Below, one piece after another: positions 40,631 through 49,211 of a stretch of 64,000 nucleotides of DNA. Numbering within the stretch: position 1 is the stretch's first letter; every line of letters starts with the position of its first letter. The stretch spans positions 158,200-222,199 of the forward strand of contig NZ_MBUA01000028.1 of the NCBI RefSeq assembly GCF_014332695.1, given 5' to 3'. Made by a program: the position numbers and the translations under genes. Under the pieces are notes generated by a model that saw nothing but the letters and a program-made list of their open reading frames with translations, ran no database searches and was not told the origin of the DNA. Origin of the DNA: Flavihumibacter stibioxidans. GTDB taxonomy: Bacteria; Bacteroidota; Bacteroidia; Chitinophagales; Chitinophagaceae.

Positions 40631-41222
40631 TCTCCACCGTATGCAGGTCTTTCAGCCGGTACAGCACTTCATCCTGGCGGTTCACGGGCACACCAATGGT
40701 GAACAGGCAGAACAACTGGATATCCTGCTTAAGCACGCTGCAATTGAACTGTTTGATGATCATCATCACTTCGTTCATCGTAGTATAATCAAACTGCAGC
40801 CGGTAGCATACCTCTATGGGCTTCTGTACAAACGGGAGCGTTTGCAATACAACCGTGGCAGTTGTTTTGTAGGCATTGATCAAACCGGGTACACCCAGCA
40901 GGGAACCTCCGAAATAACGCACTACCACCACACCTACATTGGTCAGTTCCTTGCTGTCGATCTGCCCCAGGATGGGTTTGCCGGCAGAACCGGATGGCTC
41001 CCCGTCATCATTCACCCTGAAATTATTCCCATCCAGACCAATACGGTAGGCAAAACAATGATGGGTTGCTTTGGGGTGTTCTTTCCTGATAGCGTTCAGC
41101 TTTTCTTTGAACTCCTCAACGGAAGCCACCGGGAATGCATAACCGATGAACTTGCTGCCCCGGTCGCGGAATTCGGCAGTGCCCGACTTCTCTATGGTGG
41201 TATAAAATGTCTTTGTTTCCAT
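40617..41222 (-). CDS. YigZ/IMPACT family protein
   Basis: A 201-aa protein with the IMPACT (UPF0029) N-terminal domain: ATHHCFAYRIG, DDGEPSGSAGKPILGQI and VVVVRYFGGSLLGVPGLI. A C-terminal DUF1949-like half (VCYRLQFDYTTMNEVMMII) completes the normal YigZ two-domain layout. It likely acts in translation or proteolysis regulation; function in bacteria is uncertain. ATG 41222 is used; the frame extends to 41294 over the end of ribD. Confidence 0.9.
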   Translation of the reverse strand: METKTFYTTIEKSGTAEFRDRGSKFIGYAFPVASVEEFKEKLNAIRKEHPKATHHCFAYRIGLDGNNFRVNDDGEPSGSAGKPILGQIDSKELTNVGVVVVRYFGGSLLGVPGLINAYKTTATVVLQTLPFVQKPIEVCYRLQFDYTTMNEVMMIIKQFNCSVLKQDIQLFCLFTIGVPVNRQDEVLYRLKDLHTVETTRC

Positions 41223-41256
41223 GGTTGCCCGGAATTCCGGGGCTGCGAAGGTAAGA

Positions 41257-42309
41257 TTATTGCACGGAGGAATGTTTCCGGTAAATATGTACAAGGTCTG
41301 TCCCTGACGTCAGGCTTTCCTGCAGTTCCCCTTCCCGGAGGATGGGTCCTTTATAACCACCGGGAATGACCAGGGCCGGATTGGTGATGATCCGGGCCTC
41401 ATCCCAGCACCCCGCATCTATGAATGACTGAAGTAACAGACTGCCGCCTTCTATAATTACCGACAGCATGCCGAATCCATACAGCACACGAGTCATCTGC
41501 TCAACTACCGGCTCATCCTGCGTCAGTTTTACATATTGAACATGATCCTGTTTGTCTTCCCGGTGGTAATTCAGGACAATCGTGTCGGCCTCATCTGACA
41601 ATACCGCATTGGTGGAAGGAACTTTCAATTCTTTATCCAGCAATATTCTTACAGGATTGGGGCCGCTGACATGGCGGGTGGTGAGGGAAGGATTATCTAT
41701 CAACGCAGTTGCCGTGCCTATTGCAATTGCCTGCTCTTCACTGCGCCACCGATGAACCAGTCTGTTGGTCAAATCCTGGCTTATTCCTACCCCCTCTTTT
41801 TCAGGCCCGGCAATGCAACCATTGGCCGATTGCGCCCACTTCAGAATGATATAGGGGCGCTGCTTTGTATGGAAAGTAAAAAATCTTTTGTTCAGTTCAC
41901 GGCATTCATTTTCCAGCACTCCCGTGATCACTTCTATGCCCGCGGCCTGCATTTTTTCAATTCCTTTTCCATCCACTGCCTTAAAGGGATCACGACTGCC
42001 TACCACCACCTTTGGTATCCTGTGGAGGATGACCAGGTCTGCGCAGGGAGGTGTTTTACCGAAATGCGCACAGGGTTCCAGTGAAACATACAGGGTACTT
42101 GCAGCAATCAGTTGCCGGTCAGCTGCTTTCACTGAATCAAGGCAGTTAACTTCTGCATGAGCTTTTCCATATAACTGGTGATAGCCTTCTCCTATGATCC
42201 TGTTTTTGTGTACCAGGACCGCACCAACCATGGGATTGGGCGCTACATAACCGGCTCCCAGGCGGGCCAGTTGCAGGCAACGGTGCATGTATTCAGAATG
42301 ATCCCTCAT
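41257..42309 (-). CDS. ribD: Riboflavin biosynthesis protein RibD (deaminase/reductase)
   Basis: A 350-aa bifunctional enzyme for steps 2 and 3 of riboflavin synthesis. The N-terminal deaminase contains the zinc site HAEVNCL and PCAHFGKTPPC. The C-terminal reductase (from about residue 150) has KWAQSANGCIA, ATALIDNPSLTTR and VIIEGGSLLLQSF, all typical. Length and order are normal. The gap to the EcsC gene is 18 bp. It is probably cotranscribed with yigZ. Confidence 0.94.
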   Translation of the reverse strand: MRDHSEYMHRCLQLARLGAGYVAPNPMVGAVLVHKNRIIGEGYHQLYGKAHAEVNCLDSVKAADRQLIAASTLYVSLEPCAHFGKTPPCADLVILHRIPKVVVGSRDPFKAVDGKGIEKMQAAGIEVITGVLENECRELNKRFFTFHTKQRPYIILKWAQSANGCIAGPEKEGVGISQDLTNRLVHRWRSEEQAIAIGTATALIDNPSLTTRHVSGPNPVRILLDKELKVPSTNAVLSDEADTIVLNYHREDKQDHVQYVKLTQDEPVVEQMTRVLYGFGMLSVIIEGGSLLLQSFIDAGCWDEARIITNPALVIPGGYKGPILREGELQESLTSGTDLVHIYRKHSSVQ

Positions 42310-42327
42310 GATTTTATCTGACCGAAA

Positions 42328-43044
42328 TTACTTTAGAATCCGCATACGGTAGGCATTCATTGCGGTAAGCCCCAGTTTCCTTACCAGCCGGTAATTGACC
42401 ACGATACCAACAGGCGCCCCGATAACAGGTATCAACTGGGCCATCTTCGCGATATCAAGATAATCGCGGTACTCCTGCTGGAAACTGCGCCAGTCAAACA
42501 GGTGGATATCATCCGGCATCTGCCGGCTTTTTTCAGCCCAGTCAACCATTTTCAGGTAAACATTCCGCCGGTGTTCGTGGCTGGAAAAAGCCAGTTCAAA
42601 AATATGCAGCAGGTAAACCCTTTCCTTATAGTCATTTACATCAAACCCATAGAGGCTGGCGATCTCAAACAGCAGTTTTATTTTCAGTCCCAGCAAAATA
42701 GGAAAATCAGCCAGTCCCAGCAGCAATCCCCCTGCCCCTGTCACTCCCCCCTCCACCGCAGCAGTATTGCGGTAAAATTCTATTCTTTCCCTAACGGCCA
42801 TTTCCCTCACCCACAGGGAATCAGTCTGTAACGGTGCGGAAGTTGTATGACGTGCACCAAACAATACCCCACGGATCATTTGTTTGATGGTTGAGGTGAT
42901 GGCCTGGTGAATCTTTTCAGGTATCCACGAATTAACCTTCACCTGCAGTCGTTTGGAAAGCGCATTAAAAAAACCTGGCCTCTGCTGCATTTTCTGCTGC
43001 CAGTGCCAGAGTTCTTTATCTATTTTCTGTAGGTAGTCCTGCAT
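42328..43044 (-). CDS. EcsC family protein
   Basis: A 238-aa protein resembling EcsC (named from the Bacillus ecs transporter locus). Visible features are the N-terminal WHWQQKMQQRPGFFNAL, the Gly-rich hydrophobic AAVEGGVTGAGGLLLGLADFPILL, an EIASLYGFDVND block and the C-terminal QLIPVIGAPVGIVVNYRLVRKLG. These fit membrane-associated EcsC proteins of unknown function. It is packed between ribD (18 bp) and the GMC oxidoreductase gene (17 bp) on the same strand. Confidence 0.82.
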   Translation of the reverse strand: MQDYLQKIDKELWHWQQKMQQRPGFFNALSKRLQVKVNSWIPEKIHQAITSTIKQMIRGVLFGARHTTSAPLQTDSLWVREMAVRERIEFYRNTAAVEGGVTGAGGLLLGLADFPILLGLKIKLLFEIASLYGFDVNDYKERVYLLHIFELAFSSHEHRRNVYLKMVDWAEKSRQMPDDIHLFDWRSFQQEYRDYLDIAKMAQLIPVIGAPVGIVVNYRLVRKLGLTAMNAYRMRILK

Positions 43045-43061
43045 GGATGAGATTCACATCT

Positions 43062-44774
43062 TTACAGATTCCCTTTTTTCATGCTGGTTACCGCATAATC
43101 AACCGCGCGGGCCGTTAATGCCATGTAGGTCAGGGAAGGATTCTGTGTGGAAGTGGAAGTCATGCAGGCACCATCTGTTACAAAAACATTTTTACAATGG
43201 TGCAACTGGTTCCATTTATTGAGCAGGGATGTCTTTGGATCATGCCCCATGCGCACGCCGCCCATTTCGTGAATATCAAGTCCCGGCGCCTGTTTTGAAT
43301 CATTGGTAGTAATATTGGTAAACCCTGCCATCCGGAACATTTCACTTGTCTGCTCCAGGTAGTCAGCTACCATTTTTTCATCATTGTCATCATAGGCAAT
43401 ATTGATATGCATCAGGGGCATATCCCAGGCATCCTTCTTCGAGGGATCAAGGCTTACGGTGTTTGTTTCCTTGGGAATGGTTTCACCCATCATATGTGAA
43501 CCTACCTGCCAGTTGCCGGGTGTCGGATTCAGCAGGCCTTTTTTAAGGTCTTCCCCCCAGCCTTTAGCCGGCATAGTTGAACGGTAGCCGCCAAACCCCG
43601 CGGCATACCCGCGCAGAAAATCCGTCTCCTGTTTGTACACATTCCTGAACCGGGGAATGTAGCCGCTGTTGGGCCTTCTGCCGCCTGACTGTGTAGAGTC
43701 GGCAAGACCTTCGTATTCGGCGCTTACACGTGCCCGATAATTATGAAAAGCCACGTATTTACCCAGGAGCCCGCTGTCATTTCCCAGTCCGTTCGGAAAG
43801 CGGCCGGATGTGGAGTTCAACAAGATGAGGTTGGTATTAAGGGCTGCAGCGTTGACAAAGATCACCGGTGCAAAATATTCAGTCACCGCCTTACTAACGG
43901 CATCCACTACACGCACCCCGGTTGCCTTCTGCTGCCTGTCATCAAATATGATGGAATGCACCACCGAATTGGGTTGCAGCGTCAGCTTGCCGGTCTTCAG
44001 TGCCCATGGAATGGTGGATGAATTGCTGCTGAAATAACCACCGAAGGGGCATCCTCTCTGGCAGAGGTTGCGGTTCTGGCATTGCGCACGGCCCTGTTCG
44101 AGGTGAATGGGCTGCGGAACAGTGAGATGGGCTGCACGGCCAATGATCACATGCCTGTCTTTATACGTTTCAGCCACTTTACCGGAGAAATATTTTTCCA
44201 CGCAGTTCATTTCCATCGCGGGCAGGAATTCACCATCGGGTAAAGTATCCAGCCCGTCTTTATTGCCTGAAATACCGGCAAACTTTTCCACATAACTATA
44301 CCAGGGTGCCAGGTCTTTATAACGTATCGGCCAGTCCACCGCAAAACCATCGCGGGCCGGACCTTCAAAATCAAATTCACTCCAGCGCTGGGTTTGCCTG
44401 GCCCAAAGCAATGATTTCCCACCTACCTGGTATCCGCGGATCCAGTCAAACGGTTTGTCCTGCGCATAAGGATGATCTTTATCCTTCACAAAAAAGTGCA
44501 TGGCATCTTCGCGGAAAGCATAACACTTGCTTATGACCGGGTTGGCTTCGATGATTTCCCGGGTAAGTTGTCCCCGGTGCTCAAATTCCCAGGGCATCAT
44601 ATTGGTCGTCGGATAGTCTTTGAGGTGCCTCACATCCGGCCCGCGTTCAAGCATAAGGGTTTTTAATCCTTTTTCGGTAAACTCCTTGGCAGCCCAGCCA
44701 CCACTGATGCCTGATCCAATGACAATAGCATCGTAGGTTCTTTCAGCCACACCTTTAGTATTCAGATAGCCCAT
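43062..44774 (-). CDS. GMC family oxidoreductase
   Basis: A 570-aa FAD enzyme. The ADP-binding motif DAIVIGSGISGGWAAKE is at residues about 15-31, and LKTLMLERG follows. The GMC C-terminal block GGVRMGHDPKTS, and VTDGACMTSTSTQNPSLTYMALTAR, contains the expected His/Asn region. CQNRNLCQRGCPFGG near the centre holds a cysteine-rich loop. Substrates are sugars or alcohols in related enzymes. The upstream gene encodes a gluconate 2-dehydrogenase subunit 3-like protein two bases away, so this is the catalytic subunit of a two-protein membrane-linked dehydrogenase. Confidence 0.93.
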   Translation of the reverse strand: MGYLNTKGVAERTYDAIVIGSGISGGWAAKEFTEKGLKTLMLERGPDVRHLKDYPTTNMMPWEFEHRGQLTREIIEANPVISKCYAFREDAMHFFVKDKDHPYAQDKPFDWIRGYQVGGKSLLWARQTQRWSEFDFEGPARDGFAVDWPIRYKDLAPWYSYVEKFAGISGNKDGLDTLPDGEFLPAMEMNCVEKYFSGKVAETYKDRHVIIGRAAHLTVPQPIHLEQGRAQCQNRNLCQRGCPFGGYFSSNSSTIPWALKTGKLTLQPNSVVHSIIFDDRQQKATGVRVVDAVSKAVTEYFAPVIFVNAAALNTNLILLNSTSGRFPNGLGNDSGLLGKYVAFHNYRARVSAEYEGLADSTQSGGRRPNSGYIPRFRNVYKQETDFLRGYAAGFGGYRSTMPAKGWGEDLKKGLLNPTPGNWQVGSHMMGETIPKETNTVSLDPSKKDAWDMPLMHINIAYDDNDEKMVADYLEQTSEMFRMAGFTNITTNDSKQAPGLDIHEMGGVRMGHDPKTSLLNKWNQLHHCKNVFVTDGACMTSTSTQNPSLTYMALTARAVDYAVTSMKKGNL

Positions 44775-44776
44775 AA

Positions 44777-45274
44777 TTAAGATTTAGCAGGTAGAGATTT
44801 TACAGGTACACATCCATAATATTTCCCGGGAACAAGCTGGTATGGCAACAGGTTGGTCATTACATATTCAGACATGGTATACCCCTGTACCACCAGGCGG
44901 CGGTAATCTTTCAGAAAAGCAAGTTGCTCCTTGTTATCAGCCGCTTCCGCCGCGGTCATTAGTTTGGCAGGATCAGGTTCCTCTGCCTGCAATGATTTCA
45001 GTCCGGCCATAAATGCGTCCTGGCTTTCCTTTGTCATACAGTCATCTACCATTTTCAGCGCAAACAGGTGGGCGCCCAATTCCGTTGCACCGGGTGTATC
45101 GGTTGCCGGTATGATGGCGGCGGCCAATGCCGTAAGGAATTTTTCCTGCTTCGGATTGATCTGTATTTTTTTCAACTGGATAGACACCTGGTCCTGCTTG
45201 TACACACAGGAAGGTAAAAAAGCGATACCCGCTCCCATCCAGATCATATGGCTGATAACCTCGCGACGGTTCAT
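44777..45274 (-). CDS. Gluconate 2-dehydrogenase subunit 3 family protein
   Basis: A 165-aa exported protein. The N terminus MNRREVISHMIWMGAGIAFLPSC combines a Tat-like RR motif with a lipobox cysteine at position 23. The body includes FLTALAAAIIPATDTPGATELGAHLF and FLKDYRRLVVQGYTMSEYVMTNLLPY, the signature of subunit 3, which guides or anchors the GMC partner. Two bases separate its stop from the ATG of that gene. The complex would work in the periplasm. Confidence 0.88.
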   Translation of the reverse strand: MNRREVISHMIWMGAGIAFLPSCVYKQDQVSIQLKKIQINPKQEKFLTALAAAIIPATDTPGATELGAHLFALKMVDDCMTKESQDAFMAGLKSLQAEEPDPAKLMTAAEAADNKEQLAFLKDYRRLVVQGYTMSEYVMTNLLPYQLVPGKYYGCVPVKSLPAKS

Positions 45275-45391
45275 GTATTAATTAATTAATCTTTGACAAT
45301 ATACTTTCACAAGGCTTTGAAGTTATGGAATATTAAAATCTTCTTTGACAGGTTATTAATTATTTGATAACTTCTGCTAAAATCATCTCGG

Positions 45392-46525
45392 ATGAAAGCA
45401 TTTCCATGGCTTCTCCTGCTGCTTCTTTTTGGAGGCTCATCAACATTTGCCCGTTTTATTGCGGCCAATGACCCTGAAACGCTTGCAATCGGAGCCCCGG
45501 CCCCTGACTTCAAACTGCCGGGCACTGACGGCAAAACATGGACACTCGCAGCTTTTAAAAATGCAAAAATACTGGTGGTGGTTTTTACCTGTAACCATTG
45601 TCCTACTGCACAAGCATATGAAGACAGGCTGATCAGGCTGACCAGCGATTACAGTGACCGTGGCGTGGCGGTGGTGGCCATCTCCCCCAATGACCCCAGG
45701 GCAATCCGCCTGAATGAACTCGACTATACCGATCTGAACGACAGCTTTGAAGAAATGAAGATCAGGGCCGACCGGAAAAAATACAATTTCCCTTACCTGT
45801 ATGACGGTGATAACCAGCAGGTATCCAGGTCTTACGGTCCGGTTGCCACCCCACACGTGTTTGTATTTGATTCGGAAAGAAAACTAAGGTTCCAGGGCAG
45901 GATCGACAACATGGAAAAGCCATCCAAAACCCCAACGGTGCAGGATACCCGAAATGCGATCGAAGCATTACTGAATAACCTGCCCGTTGCAGTATCCACC
46001 ACCAAGGTCTTTGGATGTTCCGTCAAATGGGCTGAAAAAACCGACTGGCTGGAAAAAGCAAAAGTTGAATGGGCAAAAGAACCGGTTGAACTCAGCACAA
46101 TTTCCACTGCCGGCATAAAAGACCTGCTGAAAAACAATTCGGGAAAATTAAGACTGATCAATGTATGGGCCACCTGGTGCGGTCCCTGTACCAGGGAATT
46201 TCCCGATTTCATTACCATCAACCGGATGTACCGCGGACGCGATTTCGAATTCATCAGTATCAGTGCAGACGATCCTGCCAACAGGGAAAAAGTGCTGTCG
46301 TTCCTGAAAAAACAGCAAGCCTCCGTGGCCAATTACCTGTTCGATACTGATGACAAATATGCATTGATTGAGGCCATTGATCCCAACTGGCAGGGAGCCC
46401 TGCCTTATACCATACTGGTTGAACCCGGCGGGAAAATAGTATATGCCAGGCAGGGGGCGATTGATGCTTCCGCCATGAAAACCACTATTGTGGACCATCC
46501 CCTGATCGGGCGTTATTTCAGATAA
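45392..46525 (+). CDS. Double thioredoxin-fold protein: AhpC/TSA-like domain plus TlpA-like domain
   Basis: A 377-aa exported redox protein with a signal peptide (LLLLLLFGGSSTFARF). Domain 1 (about 32-190) is peroxiredoxin/TlpA-like with PDFKLPGTDGKTWTL and FTCNHCPTAQAYEDRL, giving a CNHC pair. Domain 2 (about 245-377) is a second thioredoxin-like fold with INVWATWCGPCTREFPDF, giving CGPC, and ALPYTILVEP with the cis-Pro. Two CxxC domains in series may relay electrons in the periplasm. It is divergent from the GMC pair. Confidence 0.88.
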   Translation: MKAFPWLLLLLLFGGSSTFARFIAANDPETLAIGAPAPDFKLPGTDGKTWTLAAFKNAKILVVVFTCNHCPTAQAYEDRLIRLTSDYSDRGVAVVAISPNDPRAIRLNELDYTDLNDSFEEMKIRADRKKYNFPYLYDGDNQQVSRSYGPVATPHVFVFDSERKLRFQGRIDNMEKPSKTPTVQDTRNAIEALLNNLPVAVSTTKVFGCSVKWAEKTDWLEKAKVEWAKEPVELSTISTAGIKDLLKNNSGKLRLINVWATWCGPCTREFPDFITINRMYRGRDFEFISISADDPANREKVLSFLKKQQASVANYLFDTDDKYALIEAIDPNWQGALPYTILVEPGGKIVYARQGAIDASAMKTTIVDHPLIGRYFR

Positions 46526-46547
46526 CGGCAGTTCTGACCTATTTTTG
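46516..46547 (+). promoter_or_regulatory. Promoter of the radical SAM gene
   Basis: TTTC at 46516-46519, 20 bases, TATTTTTG at 46540-46547. This matches the Bacteroidetes consensus with one mismatch in the -33 box. It overlaps the end of the preceding gene and shows that the in-frame TTG at 46545 is promoter, not start codon. Confidence 0.6.
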
Positions 46548-46565
46548 CGGGATAAATTACCTGAT

Positions 46566-48764
46566 TTGAGCGTTTCTGTTTACCTGGTTACTCCCCCTTT
46601 CACGCAATTGAATACGCCCTACCCGGCAACTGCCTATCTGAAAGGGTTCCTGAATACGAAGGGAATCAGCGCATTCCAGTCTGACCTTGGCATTGAAGTG
46701 ACCCTGGCTTTATTTTCGGAAGAAGGCATCAGCAGGATGTTCGCCTCCATAGAAACAGACAACAGCACATTTTCAGAAAATGCCCGGCGCATGATTGCGC
46801 TTAAAGAGGACTATATCCGCTCCATCGACGAAGTGATCCGCTTTTTACAGGGAAAAAATCCAACTCTTGCACACCTGATCTGCAAGCGCGATTTTCTTCC
46901 CGAAGCCAGCCGCTTTGAACAATTGGATGACCTTACCTGGGCCTTCGGCAGCATGGGTACCCAGGACAAGGCCAAACACCTTGCCACCATGTACCTGGAG
47001 GACCTCTCCGATCTGATCAGGGAATGTGTGGACGAACATTTTGGCTTCAGCAGGTACGCAGAAAAACTGGCCCGTTCTGCCAATAGTTTTGATGGGTTGT
47101 ATAAAGCACTGCACCAGGAATATAGTTTTACGGACCAGTTAATGCTGGATATTTTCAGGGAGAGAGTAGAAACAGTACAACCCCGGATGGTTGCTTTTTC
47201 GGTTCCCTTCCCCGGCAACCTGTATACCGCGCTGCGTTGCGGACAGTGGCTTAAAAAACATCACCCCACGGTAAAGATCGCCATGGGCGGTGGATTCCCG
47301 AATACAGAGCTGAGGTCACTCTCTGACCCCAGGGTTTTCGAGTTCCTTGATTTCATTACCCTCGATGACGGTGAAGCCCCCATGGAACAACTCGTCAGGC
47401 ATATTGAACAGGACCTGCCAACCGAGGCATTGAAAAGAACATTTATCCTGCGTGATGGCACTGTAACCTATATCAATAACGCAGGCTGTTCCGATTACAA
47501 ACAGGCACAGGTCGGCACACCCGACTACAGCGACTTCTGGCTCAACAGTTATATCCACGCCATTGAGATCATGAATCCCATGCACAGCCTCTGGAGCGAT
47601 GGCCGCTGGAACAAACTGACCATGGCACATGGCTGCTACTGGGGCAAATGCACTTTCTGTGATATCTCTCTCGATTACATTCGGCTATACGAGCCCGTTA
47701 CCGCAACATTGTTATGCGACAGGATGGAGGAAATGATGGCACAAACGGGCACCAATGGATTCCATTTTGTGGATGAAGCCGCCCCCCCTGCCCTGATGCG
47801 GGCGCTGGCACTGGAGATCATCCGGCGCAAACTGGTGGTTAGCTGGTGGACCAATATCCGCTTTGAAAAAAGTTTCACCAGGGACCTATGCCTGCTGTTG
47901 AAAGCAGCGGGCTGTATTGGCGTATCAGGCGGACTGGAAGTGGCTTCAGACCGCTTGCTGACAATGATTCAAAAAGGCATTACGGTGGCACAGGTGGCCC
48001 GGGTGAATAAGCATTTTACCGAAGCGGGAATCATGGTGCACGCTTACCTGATGTATGGTTTCCCCACCCAAACGGCGCAGGAAACAATCGACTCACTCGA
48101 GATGGTGCGCCAGATGTTCCAGGCAGGCATATTGCAAAGCGCTTTCTGGCACCAGTTTACCATGACTGCGCACAGTCCGGTTGGAATCGACCCCGAAAAA
48201 TACAAAGTGGAAGCAATGAGGGCGGCTGATATCAGCTTTGCCGATAACGATGTCGAGCACCTTGATCCTACGGGAGCTGACCATTCCAGCTTTGCATTCG
48301 GCCTGAAAAAATCCCTGCTCAATTTTATGCACGGCGCCTGCCTGGATTACCCCTTGCACAAATGGTTTGATTTCAAAACACCCAGGACATCCGTGCCGCC
48401 GGATTATATTGTGAAGGCCCTGGAAGAGGAAGATTTCAGCCAGGTTAAACCCACGGCAAAAATCATTTTCCTGGGACATCCGCCCGTACTTGAAATCGTA
48501 AGTCGTTCCAAAAAAGGACAGCAATGGGAGAATGCTGAACTAACTTTCCAGAACAAACGGGGGAAAAGTACTATCAGGCTGGACGTGGAGGAAGGTAAAT
48601 GGATGGCAGCCCTGCTTCCCAAGCTAGGCCTGGGCAATAATAAGACCTGGACCCGCCAGGAAATTAAAGCTGATTATGAAGCGGCGGGGCTGCCGGATTT
48701 TGAATTATTCTGGGACAACAAACCGGTGAACGGCTTATACAAAGCCGGACTGCTTAGTTTGTAG
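46566..48764 (+). CDS. B12-binding-type radical SAM protein with CX4CX2C motif
   Basis: A 732-aa protein from TTG 46566; the first in-frame ATG is about 55 codons later, and homology starts at VSVYLVTPPFTQLNTPYPA, a cobalamin-binding-like N terminus. The radical SAM core begins at LTMAHGCYWGKCTFCDISLDYIR. The three cysteines are 357, 362 and 365, i.e. CX4CX2C, verified codon by codon, rather than the canonical CX3CX2C. Other core elements are VSGGLEVASDRLL and LMYGFPTQTAQETIDSL. Substrate unknown. No neighbouring biosynthetic genes help. Confidence 0.85.
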   Translation: MSVSVYLVTPPFTQLNTPYPATAYLKGFLNTKGISAFQSDLGIEVTLALFSEEGISRMFASIETDNSTFSENARRMIALKEDYIRSIDEVIRFLQGKNPTLAHLICKRDFLPEASRFEQLDDLTWAFGSMGTQDKAKHLATMYLEDLSDLIRECVDEHFGFSRYAEKLARSANSFDGLYKALHQEYSFTDQLMLDIFRERVETVQPRMVAFSVPFPGNLYTALRCGQWLKKHHPTVKIAMGGGFPNTELRSLSDPRVFEFLDFITLDDGEAPMEQLVRHIEQDLPTEALKRTFILRDGTVTYINNAGCSDYKQAQVGTPDYSDFWLNSYIHAIEIMNPMHSLWSDGRWNKLTMAHGCYWGKCTFCDISLDYIRLYEPVTATLLCDRMEEMMAQTGTNGFHFVDEAAPPALMRALALEIIRRKLVVSWWTNIRFEKSFTRDLCLLLKAAGCIGVSGGLEVASDRLLTMIQKGITVAQVARVNKHFTEAGIMVHAYLMYGFPTQTAQETIDSLEMVRQMFQAGILQSAFWHQFTMTAHSPVGIDPEKYKVEAMRAADISFADNDVEHLDPTGADHSSFAFGLKKSLLNFMHGACLDYPLHKWFDFKTPRTSVPPDYIVKALEEEDFSQVKPTAKIIFLGHPPVLEIVSRSKKGQQWENAELTFQNKRGKSTIRLDVEEGKWMAALLPKLGLGNNKTWTRQEIKADYEAAGLPDFELFWDNKPVNGLYKAGLLSL

Positions 48765-49038
48765 GTGGCTGATTGCCGGGCTTCGACTTTCCCTGCAGCG
48801 CTCTCTGTTCCCTTCTGGTGGCGCGTTCCCTCATGCTCCTTTCTTTTTTAATTCTCCGTTCGGCCTTTTTTAATTTCTTCTCCTGCCGCTTTAATTGTTT
48901 TGCCGCTTTTTTGGCTTTTTTCTGCGCCCGCTCCACTTTTGCCTGCTGCTTCTTCATCTCCTTATCCGACACCTGCGCAAAACCGGCATGGGCCAGCAAC
49001 AGCATGGGGATCAGGAGAATGGTGATGAGTTTTTTCAT
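48754..49038 (-). CDS. Secreted Lys/Arg-rich coiled-coil protein (hypothetical, 94 aa)
   Basis: A Sec signal peptide (ITILLIPMLLLAHAGFAQ) precedes about 70 residues of almost pure Lys/Arg/Glu/Gln/Ala helix (for example KQQAKVERAQKKAKKAAKQ), a likely single alpha-helix or coiled coil, ending in KPGNQPPTN. No catalytic motif. Its 3' end overlaps the radical SAM gene by 11 bp. Such exported basic helices occur in Bacteroidetes; a role in binding nucleic acid or acidic polymers is only a guess. Confidence 0.7.
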   Translation of the reverse strand: MKKLITILLIPMLLLAHAGFAQVSDKEMKKQQAKVERAQKKAKKAAKQLKRQEKKLKKAERRIKKERSMRERATRREQRALQGKSKPGNQPPTN

Positions 49039-49061
49039 ATTACAATTTAACGATTATTGTT

Positions 49062-49211
49062 ATGACACAGCAGGCATTTCCTGTTTCGGTTGTTACTGTT
49101 GAAAACAAGCCGGCTAACCGAAGCAATCTTTTAAGCATCTATCTTGAAAAAGAGGACCTGTTAAAAGCCATTTCCGCGGTTTACCAGTTAAGGAATTTCT
49201 ATCTGGAATAG
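49062..49211 (+). CDS. Small hypothetical ORF (49 aa)
   Basis: ATG at 49062 to TAG at 49209-49211, divergent from the coiled-coil gene. It reads as a plausible small soluble protein (FPVSVVTVENKPANRSNLL, YLEKEDLLKAISAVYQLRNF). Its last 24 bases overlap the 3' end of the acyl-CoA synthetase gene on the other strand. I know no family and no strong promoter is visible, so this is tentative. Confidence 0.35.
   Translation: MTQQAFPVSVVTVENKPANRSNLLSIYLEKEDLLKAISAVYQLRNFYLE

Noticed and set aside
45307-45534. 75-aa minus ORF over the divergent region
   Set aside because: Overlaps the signal peptide of the double thioredoxin-fold gene and has no recognisable features; the AT-rich gap looks regulatory.
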